From contig NC_083563.1 in assembly GCF_019925205.1 (NCBI RefSeq), positions 9,362,001-9,426,000 of the forward strand: 64,000 nucleotides of DNA, given 5' to 3'. The stretch is from Metopolophium dirhodum. Lineage: Eukaryota; Arthropoda; Insecta; Hemiptera; Aphididae. Under the pieces are notes generated by a model. That model saw only the letters and a list, made by a program, of their open reading frames with translations, did not search any database and had not been told where the DNA came from. Shown here in pieces: positions 38,601 to 50,264 of this stretch (position 1 is the first letter of the stretch; every line of letters starts with the position of its first letter). Both the position numbers and the translations under genes were made by a program.

Positions 38601-41182
38601 AAATATAGGGTTTATTGACCATATTATGGGTATGATTTTTTTGTGTAATTAAAAGCAAAAACCTTCGCTAATATATTTTGTTAATGTTTATATTATAAAA
38701 ATCATGCAATACTCATATGCTTAAATTATGACAACGATGATATCACGTTTAGAGTATAGTAATATTATATTAAGAGGATGATCGCACTATTTGTTTTCTC
38801 TCTCTGGCGTACGCGCAACATAGACGAAATGCATTAACGCAGAATCATTTTTTCTATGTTTTTATGTAATCTTAGAGTAAAATCATCCATTACAAAAAAG
38901 ATGGAGAGTAACATTTTTGAGGGAATGACATATCGATTTTATATTTTATTGTTATTTGACTTTGTATTCGACTTTTTTAATAAACAAAAAATCTTGTAAA
39001 TTTAAATTATGTTTAAATTGTTTTGAGACAATATTTAAACAAATCGATATGTCATTCCCTCAAAAATATCATTCTCTATCATTTTTGTAATGGGTGATAC
39101 TCTAAGATTTCTTAAAAATATATAACAAATGATTCTGTGTAATTGCGTTTTGTCCATATTGCGTGTGGACCAGAGAGAGAAAACAAATAGTCCGCTGACA
39201 TCCTCTTAATACAACTGCAATATAGTAGTATGTTATATTTTAATATTAATACTGTTCTCTGTGCCCTTGTGGCGTTGAAATCTAATAGCACAAAGGTCAA
39301 GTGGCATTTCTGATTGATTTGAAAATAACTAAATAATTTAATATCTTGTACTCTTGTGTAGAACACTTGAACAACATACCTATAACGCGGAAGAAATTTT
39401 TTTGCGCCAATGGCCAATATGTAGCTTAACATATTATAACGTCAACGATTTATATACAATATTAATATATTAATAATCAGTTAATAATTAGTGTGTTTAA
39501 AACTTCAAACTGTAAAATGTAGATATAATTTTGTTTCATAAATAGATAACGAAAAACCGTGCGAATGTACATCAGCATACTTTATGGCTCTCCAGGAGAA
39601 TGGTTGGCTAGTGTACATGAATTCGATCAACAAACAGTAAGTAGTTTTTCATGTGCCCAAAAGTTAAAATATGACCGGACAACAACTGGACTTCTCATAA
39701 ATTGTACCTAATTTGTATTATTATAATAATGGAAACTATTTTTCATACGCTTCGCGTACTATTATTATCTCCAGGTCCACTACAATAACAATCGATGTGG
39801 GAGGTGCAGCACCATCAGCCGACGATAAAATCATACAAGGTTTTATTTACAGCCGTAAGCAATAAGCATATTATATTATAATAATTATACATTGTACCTA
39901 TGTACAGGGCCGCATTTAGGGAAGGGGGGGGCGCTGGGTACAACTGCCCCGGGCGCCAGTATTTTGGCAGTGCCAAAATTTTGAGGTCAGAAATTTATTT
40001 ATTTGTAAATAAAATCTTATAATCGTATCTATATTATAGCAATATTCAATTAATAATAGTGTCCAACTAAAGTCGAATCTGCAAATTGTCGACTCTTGTA
40101 TTTCCATCCAAGACCCACTCGGACTCTGGTCACTATACTATAATTATACCTGCAGCTTATGGTCTATGGTCTATACGCCGTGACGGCCATGCTCTGTCTT
40201 CTTCTATAATTTTCCCAGTTTATTCGACTTTCAAGTTTCAAGCACGATTATTTCACTATACAACTTATAAAATCTAATTACATTTTCGTTTATTATGTAT
40301 CAAAAATCAATTTTTATGTGAAAAGTACAACTAACAACAGATAATATTTTATTTTTTAGGAGCTACAATGCCATTGAGCGTAATATCAGCATCGGAATGC
40401 TCAATTACTGAAAATGTTATTGGACAAAAATGTAAGCACGTATAAGATGATCGGGGTTTAACGTCAAACATACCTAATCATTCAATAAAAATAATAAAAT
40501 AATAATTGATAATATATGCCTGTTTTTAGTTTTTCTAAGGTATAGAATGACCATTATCGGCTCTAGTGAGAAGGATGGGTATATGATCACCACAATGGCT
40601 GAAAGTAAGAATTTATATTTAAATAATTATAAGAGCCTATTATATTAGATAATAGTGTTATATAGTTAGTATTCGCCATTAGGGCATATATGATATAACG
40701 GAGCATATTTTCTTCTACGTCTTCTAGTTTTATAAATTACTTTTAACTTTTAAGTATTTTTAGTAGGTACCAGGGTATTGTCTAAGTCTAACTGTTAAAA
40801 CCTAACATATACATTTTCGCGATTTTTTGTGAGACTGTGAATTGTATACATTAGGTACCTACGTTATAACGATATTTAAATATACATTATTTCGTTGTAT
40901 AAGAGGTCATTAATAATTACATTTAATATAATGTAATTACATGTTACATAACTAAATTGTTTTTTTTTTTTAATTTTAGTTGATGAAAGTAATGTTGACA
41001 AGGGCAATCCGTTAACAGTTATTTGGTGCCATAATAAAACACCTGGCAAAGATACTATCTGGAGGCATATAGTACAGCACTTTAAATTTCTTCAATTAGA
41101 TATCCACACATTAAAGTTTATTAACCAGCTAGGTTGCAAATATCCAACGGAAAATCAATACAACGAAATGTTTTTCTGCTGA
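35654..41182 (+). CDS. Secreted lipocalin
   Basis: Probable extracellular carrier of a small hydrophobic ligand; the ligand cannot be read from sequence. Model: 7 exons (35654-35749, 38108-38177, 39546-39636, 39775-39854, 40360-40431, 40530-40604, 40980-41182), 228 aa, all phases joining. Residues 1 to about 24 form a signal peptide ending near GINA. The first two exons join to give NFTGMWYAV, the N-terminal lipocalin signature around the invariant G-x-W. Several cysteines (TGCQDGKDC, KPCEC, ECS, WCHN, GCKYP, final FFC) suggest disulphide bonds as in ApoD and bilin-binding relatives, and NKT near 165-185 is a possible N-glycosylation site. I chose ATG 35654 over the in-frame one at 35603 because only the former puts the hydrophobic signal at the N-terminus. 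A candidate poly(A) signal lies at 41394. Intron 1 carries a transposon. Family is fairly sure; subfamily is not. Confidence 0.85.
36194..36290. repeat. Fragment of a GGGCAAGTTAA-type element nested in the MULE
   Basis: Begins gcaaggctgggcaagttaac and continues with alternating aagttaa and taact motifs, closely like the end of the element at 55282-55762. It sits inside the left part of the MULE, so it probably inserted into that element later. Confidence 0.45.
36815..37431 (+). pseudogene. FLYWCH zinc finger and MULE transposase remnants
   Basis: From about 36822 the plus strand reads LKWRCSSSKNC and, about 20 residues on, GSHYHD, giving the W-x-C, C and H-x-H spacing of a FLYWCH finger. It then meets a stop at about 36991. 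After further stops, 37189-37431 encodes 80 codons containing LFGDGTFEYCPKYFLQLYTIH, which fits the MULE transposase core (a DGTF motif followed by a conserved IH). The frame is interrupted several times, so no functional enzyme is made. Confidence 0.7.
37483..37635. repeat. Short tandem duplication
   Basis: A unit of roughly 70-85 bp containing tttgataactttctataac and acaagtgacaactataatat occurs twice in a row (about 37483-37550 and 37551-37635). The second copy has an extra 18 bases. It lies inside the MULE. Confidence 0.7.
38769..39212. repeat. Foldback element of about 440 bp in lipocalin intron 2
   Basis: The left arm, about 38769-38940 (from ttaagaggatgatcg through gagggaatgacatatcgatt), is matched in reverse complement by the right arm, about 39040-39212. 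The arms span roughly 170 bases each with a spacer of about 100 bases. No protein is encoded; the 106-codon minus-strand frame at 39112-39432 partly overlaps an arm and is spurious. Confidence 0.8.
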
Positions 41183-42975
41183 TTATCAAAATTTGATTTA
41201 ATCAGATTTAATTTGATAATCGATATTGTAAGTTAATTATACAGAAGTAAAATACAATGTATAATATATTATGTATTATTGTATTATACTATTATCCAAT
41301 TAAAATTACTATACATATTTATATCAAATATATTTTTAAATTATATTAATATAACGATGTAATGTACCTATTTAAATGTTTTTGGATGTTTAAAATAAAA
41401 TCATATATAATATACTTATTACTTTATACATATATATAATATATAAAAAATTAAACATATAATACAATATCGAATATAATAATATTATGTTACAACATTC
41501 AATAATATTGTCTTAAGTTAATAATAATGATCAGCACTAAACACAAAACAGATATACGTACATAAGAAGGTAAAATATATAGGTAGAATACACATATTAC
41601 AATAATATAATAGCAGAATAGTTAGGTAAATCGATACATTATTATGCATTTATATATTATCATAGGCGTAGCGTGATGAATTTATTTAGGGGGCTATAAC
41701 TTATTATATTTCTGGTACACAACATATTATATTTTAAAAATCTAACTAAAAAAAAAATACGAAATAGGGGGGGGGGGACTAAACAAAATTCCTATGTACA
41801 TTATACTTAAATATTTTAAACTGCAGGAAACGGCATGATTTTAGATATAACTATATAGGTATATATAATATATCAAGTTTATTCAGCAGATTCTATAAAC
41901 ATAATAAAATTATTAATATATGAGGTATGAATATATTTAATCTTACAAGACTCGCGAGATATTGGTGGGACAATCTAAGGGTTCCGCCAAATGTACCTAT
42001 AATATGTGAATATTGGGAAAATTATTTTATATTATACTTGGAGAAAAAAGTTCACCAATAAATAATAGTCACTAGTAGGTAATTGCTATAAAATATTCGT
42101 TTTACAGACATTGGGGTTCCACGGAACACAAAACTTTTTCCTAAGGGTGCCGTGGTCGTAACATTTTGGGAACCACTATAGACTATAGATAACCGTGATT
42201 CTATATATTATATTAATATAATATTTACTTTTTATTCTTATTTTATTTTATAGGTACCTGAAGTACTTATCAAGACATTACTTATACCTAAGTACCTAAC
42301 TATGGTTTGACAGTTAAATACATATTTAAATTGTTTATTATATAGGTCGTTTTATAAGGGATATGGGAATATGGGATAGAATAAATCTCTATTTCTATTT
42401 GAATAGTGTTATGCGGTCCATGGAAATTGCCAAATGGACGTTTGTTTTAAAAAGAATAAGGGAATGTAGCTCCGGACTACGGAGTAACTAACATCGTTAT
42501 TTACTTCGTTTAAATATTTAATTTCCAACTTTCCAAGTCATAGTAAAATATCCTACATAGTACATATGCGTCATAAGCACACTGAAAACTTATTCAAGAT
42601 AAATATATTTAAGTATAAACGTATACTTTATTTGGATTAAGGTTTTAACTTTTAAATGTTTGACAACTTTATCAAATGTTTATTATTGTCCATTTGTCCA
42701 TACGAAAAAGAAATAAAATGCAGCATGAAATACGAAATCAGATAACTACCAATTTGCCGTGCTAAGTGAAAACAGGATGACTCCATTTTTCGTAAAAGTC
42801 GAACATTAATGGTTTTATACCGATTTTTAATGTGAAAATAGCGTAGTTCCTATTAAAAGCTATATCAAATTCAATTTAAAATGAAAAAATATGCGGAAAG
42901 TCCAATATATTTGATGCGAAAACACGGTAAATCCAAATGCTAAGCTAAAACTTGAAATATCATATGAAAAAAAAA

Positions 42976-43729
42976 CTTGCCAAGTCAGGGATCGGTATGT
43001 AAAGTTTCTTGATTTTTAATTTTTAGAAATTTATTAACTGATAACACCCAAGCGGTATAACAATTTGAATCCAGAAAAATGTCGGTGTGAACACCCCTAC
43101 AAATAGATCTCCGAAACCAGAGAGTGGATTTCGTTGTTTGGGGTCTTGTTAGATTCAGATTGGTTAAGAAAGTGCAGTGAAGATTTTCAGAACTTTATCT
43201 TTAATAGTTAATTCATTACAGAACATTCAAAAAAAATTGAAACAAATTTTATTGGACCTTTTTTGATGTATTTCAGCTATACAGCTTTGTAGTGAACTAA
43301 CGATTGGAAATAAAGTTCTAAAAATCTTCACTGCACTTTCCCTAGTCAATATGAATCTAACAAGACCCCAAACAACAAAATCCATTCTCCAGTTTCGGAA
43401 ATCTACCTCGTTAAATGTAAATCGAACGAAAAATAACTCTTTTTTTTATCTATGAAAAATTAAATAATTTTTTTAAAAAAATTTTAATTCCACATTTAGT
43501 ATTTACTTGATAATTCCTTTTTAATAAGCTATCAATCAACTTTCTAGCTATCTTAGTTTAGGAGAAAAGTTAAAAATAGATATTTTGGGACTGTTCATGC
43601 CGACGTTTTTATGAATTCAAGTGGTTATACCGCTTGAGTGTGATATCAAATTCCTCTCATCAATATTTTATATTATAGCTAAATTACCCATCTACTTATC
43701 ATTACTGAGTTACATATTTATTATTTTCT
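42976..43729. repeat. Foldback repeat, copy 2 of 2
   Basis: A diverged copy, in the same orientation, of the unit at 33964-34753. It starts cttgccaagtcagggatcgg and ends near tactgagttacat. Its terminal inverted repeats have accumulated small changes (the left one lost two bases), so it looks older or less constrained than copy 1. Confidence 0.85.
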
Positions 43730-44020
43730 AAGTATAGATGAATACAATATTTCTTTTATTTACACTTTTTATTTTTTTATTAATCTTGATAAAATTCTAA
43801 GGTCAACACTGTCAATGTTACGCCACTGGGCCCTACTGAACATGCTCGTTAACTTGGTATAAAGAATTAACCATTAATTTGTTTGTTACCTACCTACCAA
43901 ATATCAATAAAAAAAATAATATGTATATTGAGGTTTTTGGCTAGGTACGTAAAAGTAAAAATTAACTGGTGTGGTGACATTTTTTCTGCTCCAAATGGCG
44001 ATGACAGTCAGAAAAAAAAA

Positions 44021-44095
44021 CTTATAAAACACACACACTATTCATTGTACAATCAATAATACATTCATCGATCCGTTCAGAATCTAAAATAATTA
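44021..44095. repeat. Dispersed repeat fragment, copy B
   Basis: Resembles the fragments at 17641-17705 and 51031-51090: cattgtacaatcaataatac followed by cgttcagaatctaaaat. Similarity to copy A is seen again further downstream (taaaagcactg versus taaaagtgctg). Confidence 0.5.
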
Positions 44096-44594
44096 TAATA
44101 TGTATAATAATTATTAACTACCTATATTTGTTGTTGTATGAAACAATGATCACCACATTGTATATTTTACGTAAACCTGTAAAAGCACTGGGCTGACCCA
44201 TCCATCGACCTACGAGTGTCTGACGAACGAATCTGCACATTTCATCAATCATGGTGAACACAATAATATATTAAAACATTCAGATTTCAAAATTATTTAA
44301 GCTAGTAAGTAATAATAATACGTTTAAAAAAATAAAAATTGTAATTAAAATTATTAAAAAAAAAAATAATAACTTTTTAGAAGCATATTGCTTATTGGGG
44401 AGCGAAATATTTATATTAATCACACATATTTTTACCAAGTGTAATAGACAAATTCATAATAATTATTTATTCACTTTAAAATTTAAAATTATGAAAAAAT
44501 ATGAATATTAGAACCTTTCTTTAACTCCTTTTAATAAATACATAGGCAACTAAATATGTAGGATTTCGTTTACCAGTTACCACCTTATCAGTAA

Positions 44595-44637
44595 GTTATC
44601 ACTTATCACTTTAAGCTGATAACTGATAAGTGATAAC
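44595..44637. repeat. Perfect 14-bp inverted repeat (hairpin)
   Basis: gttatcacttatca at 44595-44608 is the exact reverse complement of 44624-44637, with a 15-base loop. Partial pairing extends outward. It lies about 550 bp upstream of the RFT1 start codon. Its role is unknown; it may be a transposon end. Confidence 0.7.
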
Positions 44638-45185
44638 TAATTAGTGTCAAATCTACTGGAATTCGGAAATTTGGAATCGGAACTACGACAGTTATTCTGT
44701 ATTCCTACGTCGGAAGCATCTTCAATTCGTATTCTTGATTCTTCACATTTCACACTTTCACAGCAGTGAGCATAGATAAAATATTTCAAACTTCACATCT
44801 CAGACAAACTGTACCTCAAATTCTTCACAGACAAAGTTTAAAAAGTGATGTCGATTATCTAATAAAATACAACGCAGACACGTAGTATAAAATATAAACC
44901 TATTCAATTTAAAATTGAATTACTGATAAATTAATTCCAAATAATTTACCTACATAATGTAAAATTTTGTCGAGTGGGGTGAATTGTTAAAATGTTCTAT
45001 TTAAAATACCATTGCTCAGTTGGCGGTATTCATTGTGTAAATAATAATTAATTATGATGGTGTTATATAGTTAGGAGTCTCACACTAAAAATTAAAAAAA
45101 ATATTTTCAATGAATTCATTTAGGTACCTATTTACGAAAGATAAATTATGTGAACATGCAACATTTTGGTGACTAATATACTAAA

Positions 45186-47577
45186 ATGAAGAAAAATTTT
45201 TTGAAAAGTAGCGTTGAAAACGCATCGCTCAACATACTCTTGCAAGTTAGTTTACATGTTATGTCCATTATTTTTATACTCAAAATACTATTCACTGTTA
45301 TATTGGTTATTTTTTTAATAATTTAAGGTTGCATTTCGATGCTTGACATTTGTTGTAAACGCTTTTGTTTTGCGACATGTCTCTCAAAATGAATTGGGAG
45401 TTACAAATGTCCGTTTATTATTACTCGAGTCAACAATTTTGTTTTTGAGCAGAGAAGCATTTCGTCGTGCTTGTTTAACAGATACCTTGCATCACAATTG
45501 GCTGAAGGTCATCAATCTCATTTGGTTCTCGTATGGCGTTACCCGGATTTAAAAATTTGAATAATATATATATATTTTATTCTTTTTAGTGTACCATTAT
45601 GTGCCGCTATTTGTGGAATATGCGGTTATATTTGGCTTCACTTGCTAAGCCAACCTGATATTACTGTTACTACATATTATGAATTTGGTGTATGGTCAAT
45701 TCTTATAAGTTGTATCATCGAACTATGCTGCGAACAGTTGTATATTGTAGCGCAAGCATTCTTATTTGTCAAGTTGCAGGTAATTAAAAAATATTTTTTG
45801 TGTATATTATGTGGGTATCTAATAAGTATATTACATATTATACAGAATATTAAAAAAGGTCCTTTTGAGCTATACTGCAAACAATGGATTCTTTTTTTTT
45901 TTTTTGTAAATAATACTGAACAGATTTTAGGTTGTATTAGAAATAATAAACATTGCTGTTCGAACTATTGTTTACACTACAATGGTGTTGTATTGGAACG
46001 GTCAGAATGCTGTACTAGCGTTTTCATTTGCACAACTTGCATCAGTCATAGCATACACAATGTCATTTTACATATACTTTTGGTATTATACAAAAAAAGA
46101 CAAAAAAGATTTTCCTTTCAAAACCATGTGGGAATTTTTTCCAAATTTTACTGGAAAAGTAAGTTTGTACACATTCAACTAAATGTCTAAATCAACATTT
46201 GATAGTAAATTTAAAATTGATTTTAGAAATTGTCGGAATGTATGGATTTTTCTCTACTTAAGTTGTTGTGGAGTTTCTTGAAACAAGGATTTATGAAACA
46301 ACTATTGACTGATGGTGAACGTTATGTAATGACATTTTTTAATACACTAAGATTTGATCAACAAGGTGTATACGATGTTGTCAACAATTTGGGATCATTA
46401 GCTGCTAGGTTTTTGTTCAAACCTGTAGAAACCGCTGCATACTTCTATTTTAGTCAACTCGTTCAAAGAGAAGTGCCAATCCAAACACAAATTAAACAGG
46501 TATACAATATGATGAATGACTTATGGTATGCAAACGTCATAATCACAATGTCTTAGGATCCTAATCGCATAAAAGAAGCAGCTAGCGTTCTGGAATGCCT
46601 GTTACGTGTTAATAGCTCTATTGGTTTAATTGCACTATGTTTTGGACAAGCATATGCTAAACTAGCATTATTTCTCTATGGAGGATCAACATTGGCTACT
46701 GGAATTGGACCAGTGCTGTTACAAATGCATTGTTTGGCCATTCTATTTTTAGCCGTTAATGGTATCGCTGAATGTTATGCGTCAGCTACCATGAATGTTT
46801 CTGAATTAAACAAGTTCGTTTGCAATTTGTTTTATTAGTCTAAAACATATATAATTTGTATAATATTTTTGTTTTTAATTTTAGATACAATGTGGAAATG
46901 GTTATATTATCTGTGATATTTTTATTTATATCTCTGTTATTTTCTACACTTTTTGGCGGAATTGGTTTTATTTTCGCAAATTGTTGTAATTTCACTTTTA
47001 GAATCATTCAATGGTAAAAACATATTTTATGGTTACACAATAATGTTTATAGTATTAATCATGTATAACTTTTCTAGCGGTCGTTACATTCTATCTCAAT
47101 ATAAAGGTACAAATTACAATCCACTTAATGGATTAAAGCCAAAAAAATCATTCATTTGTTGTTTAATGATGTCAACTGTTATTACAATGTATTCTGAGGT
47201 GAGTATAGTTTTATTGATTAGGTACCGAACAAAAATATAAATTTGTTATAGGAACAGGTATATATATTTTTCTTACTTATGAAAGGAAAGAAATATCTTA
47301 AATATTATCTTAAGTAAAAACATTTTGTGTGAAGATCTTAGTGTAGTTAAATAAATAATACTGAATTAAACTTTTTTTTTAATATTGTATATACTAAAAG
47401 ATTATATATTTATATTTTGTTATTACTTTTTTTTAGGCAAAATATTATGAAGAAAAAAAATTTACACATGTTATAATAGGAGGTACATTGTTTCTACTAA
47501 CAACATTAGTTTGGTTGTATGAAGAAATGGCCACATTTAGATTTTTAACTAAAGTTTATTGCTCAAAGCACAATTAA
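45186..47577 (+). CDS. RFT1: RFT1 family protein (ER N-glycosylation)
   Basis: Polytopic ER membrane protein of the Rft1 family, needed for N-glycosylation at the Man5GlcNAc2-PP-dolichol step; whether it is itself the flippase is disputed. Model: 9 exons (45186-45245, 45328-45530, 45590-45779, 45931-46158, 46227-46499, 46557-46813, 46885-47013, 47078-47198, 47437-47577), 533 aa, near the human length of about 540. Recognisable conserved runs are NVRLLLLESTILFLSREAFRR (about residues 44-64), FVKLQ, TDGERYVM, GVYDVVNNLGSLAARFLF, FGQAYAKLALFLYGG and an NGIAECYA stretch. There are about ten or more hydrophobic segments. The exon 2 donor could lie seven bases earlier; I chose the later one because it restores the conserved W-x-x-VP reading. 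A candidate poly(A) signal is at 47707. Converges with the mutarotase-like gene. Confidence 0.95.
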
Positions 47578-48285
47578 ACTACTTTCCAAATAGTTTTTAC
47601 AAATTTTTAAAACCTTATTAAACTGATATTTAATGATCAATTAAAACTCAAAAGTATGCTTGTATCAATTTTAAAGTTTGTACACATTTCTAATCAAATT
47701 ATTTATAATAAAGTAGAGAATACTTTCACATTGTTTTTAAATACTATTTTATAATTTATATTTATAAAAAAATAAAATTCAACTATATGATGTTTATTTC
47801 TTTTTTTTTTTATTTTTTAAATGTTTATTTCTTAGATGTTAATTTCAGTTAGCTGATAATCGATGTTTTTGAGTCTATACAGGACAAACAAACATTAATT
47901 TACATATACATATAAAAAATTATATATTAGTCTCTTATTTCTGTTATCAATGGTAACCCTATAGGTATATAAATTTAAAAAAATCGATTTTCATGAGCCA
48001 AAACAAAATTCATGTGTGAGACATAGCCACCCTATGGAAACCTATAGGAGTTGAAAAACGATGCTATGAACACTCCCATAGTCTCTAGGGATATGTGTGT
48101 AAAATGAGCCAATTGGTTCAGTAGTTTCCAAGTTTAAAGCCACATATAAACATTCATTCATTTTTATTATTTATAAACTCTTGGTTACTTACTATAGTCA
48201 TTGTCAATTTGTTAATTTTCTGAAGTTATAATAAATGATGAGTTATTTTCAATCCGGTAAACTATATTATTTTTTGACAAACATC
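47578..48285. other. Convergent intergenic region between RFT1 and the mutarotase-like gene
   Basis: Holds the 3' UTRs of two convergent genes. AATAAA at 47707-47712 serves RFT1. TTTATT at 48183-48188 could be the minus-strand signal of the mutarotase-like gene and lies within a LINE-like tail, described separately. Confidence 0.6.
47935..48180 (+). repeat. Non-LTR retrotransposon 3' tail (RTE-like)
   Basis: The stretch ending attggttcagtagtttcc, then a spacer and aaacattcattcattttt, strongly resembles the 3' end of insect RTE-type LINEs as I remember them. No coding part of the element is present, as expected for 5'-truncated copies. Family assignment is from memory of the motif and was not verified. 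Confidence 0.5.
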
Positions 48286-49999
48286 TTAATCAGTTGACGC
48301 AATAACTCCAAATTTATAAATGACTTGCTGGCTATACATATTTGATGGTTTAAGAATAATACTGTTGAAGTTTTTCTAGAACATTTACAAATATTAAAAC
48401 TAATTTTGTTTATGTACAAATTAACAATAATCAAAAAAAATTACATGTGTAACAGCATCTGGAAATAGTTGTGGACGTATGCAAATTCCAGAATGCTTGT
48501 TATATATAGTATTTAATTTTCCTTTGATGGGCTTGATTTCCTGGTCATGGTTAACCTGGGTTGAAGGCTGTTTAATATCATAATCTAAATTGTGTTCTTC
48601 TTCTACTAGTTCTGCGTCACTCGTAAATTTATATTCTTCAGAGATAAAACTTTCTTGTTCATATTCATATTTATCAAATTTTGCTAACGGTGCTTCTATA
48701 TTAGTTACTTTCAAGACCTCTTCTTTGAATAACGATTTACCATAATTTGGAAAATCTTGAGCAGTATTTACATAGATACAAGGCATATCCGTGTAAATAT
48801 CCAACATGCGACCACTTTTTTTATGCACTAAGCTGAATAAAATAATGTTTTACACTGCACACAAGTATTTTGAGCGATACAATTATAATTTATTTTTACC
48901 TGGCTGCTAAATTAAATGCTTTTCGGTCTTTTCCTTTAAACAATTTGAATGTATGATTGTATCCAAAACCAGGAACAAGAGGAAAGGCTTTTTTTAATAA
49001 TCTTGGAACACGCAAGTCAAGACATGTGTGATGTACATTTTTAATCAAACCAACAGGTCTTCGCTCTGGTTCTTTTATTGCCACGTATTCTTCTGCATTG
49101 ACCATTATTGAATGATTCATGAGTTCAGGCTCTCCGGTGTTCTATAATATGTTGGTTCCAGGCATAAAATAATATTAAACCAGGAATAATGTTTAGTTCT
49201 TACTTGTCCAGCTAAATTGAAGAACATATTTGAGGCCATATTTACTGGAGTTGATTTTGATGTCATACCAACATAGTTTACAACTAATTCATTTTTGCAC
49301 GTCAAACGAAATGTTGTCCGAGCTTGAAATGTTCCTGGATAGCCTTCTTCACCATCTTTACTTGAATAAGTTAATACCAGTTCATCATCCGCCACATACC
49401 CATCCCACATGACCTTATCAAATCCTTTTTCACCACCATTGAAGTGATGACCATCACGATTTTTGATGAGTTCATATATTTCACCATTGTCGTTTTCGAG
49501 ATGACCATTACTAATATAATCTGTTACTCTGCCTAATGTACCACCAATGGAGTGTGTTTTCTGTAACCTATAGTCTGATCAACACATTGACATAATGATC
49601 ATAAAGTTTCACATATTATAATACTACTGACCTTCAATTGAGTCAAAACCAAGTAAAACGTCTTCTAGTTCACCCAGTGCATTTGGTACCCAGCAGGAAA
49701 TAACGGTAGCACCATAATTAATGATTTCAATAACAACTTTTTGTTCATTCTTTAAAGTATATTTTGTCACTCTGACATTTTGTCCATTATCATCCTTTAT
49801 AGAACAAAGTTTAATACTGAACTAGGTATTTGAAATAAACCGTTACTTTTATGCATCCATAGTTGTCTACAATTATGAGATCACTATCATCAACACTTTT
49901 TTGCTGTTCTTCTGATTCATAAATTATATCATTAAATGTATCAGCATTAATTGGATTTAACAACATAGTCTCTGAAAAAAGTTTTTTAGAACCATCCAT
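48286..49999 (-). CDS. Galactose mutarotase-like protein, probable pseudoenzyme
   Basis: Aldose 1-epimerase fold; active family members interconvert alpha and beta anomers of galactose and glucose. Model: 6 exons on the minus strand (49999-49847, 49794-49632, 49574-49204, 49141-48900, 48832-48445, 48375-48286), 468 aa. Human GALM is about 342 aa. The family is recognised by EIINYGATVISCWVPN, GEKGFDKVMW, MFFNLAGQ, SGRMLDIYTDMP and FPDAVTH. Exon 5 must be spliced at 48445 (cat then gtaatt): reading through gives a premature end, whereas exon 6 adds SIILKPSNMYSQQVIYKFGV, the expected C-terminus. Oddities: the His of the usual LHGG motif is Asn151, the Asp of GFD is Gly, and the catalytic Glu of the usual CLETQ is Arg429; His239 is kept. 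An acidic insert of roughly 50 residues lies between about 345 and 410. Intron 1 is only 52 bp, which I accept with caution. Confidence 0.88.
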
Positions 50000-50264
50000 T
50001 GTTAAGCAAAAAATATTAATATTTAAAGTTTAATATTTTATTTAGTTTATTATGTGCATAACAACATGTAGCTTAAAAATAAATATTATATACTATTCAG
50101 TTGCTTACTATTTTAATTTATTAAGGCCAATAAAAAAAAAAAAAATAATAATATTAACAACACTAGAATAACAACACAGGTTATTTACATTTTTATATAT
50201 AAAAAAAAAAAGTATTGAAGTTAAAATTTTATAATTAAAAAGACATTAGGTAAGTTATCAAATT
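50000..50264. other. Gap between two tandem minus-strand genes
   Basis: This 265-bp spacer separates the NEMP stop from the mutarotase-like start and must hold the promoter of the latter. It is A+T-rich with poly-A runs and no recognisable promoter motif. Confidence 0.5.

Larger units (their letters stand above)
41183..45185. other. Intergenic region between lipocalin and RFT1
   Basis: After the lipocalin poly(A) signal this 4-kb stretch is A+T-rich and repeat-laden. It includes the second foldback copy (42976-43729), dispersed repeat copy B (44021-44095), a hairpin (44595-44637) and unassigned repeat scraps near 41665-41790 and 41960-42180. I see no gene in it. Confidence 0.6.

Noticed and set aside
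39112..39432. A 106-codon minus-strand frame
   Set aside because: It spans the right arm of the foldback element and intron sequence of the lipocalin gene, with no recognisable protein pattern.
45642..46190. A 182-codon plus-strand frame overlapping RFT1
   Set aside because: It is out of frame with RFT1 for most of its length and reads through introns. The spliced RFT1 frame explains the region.
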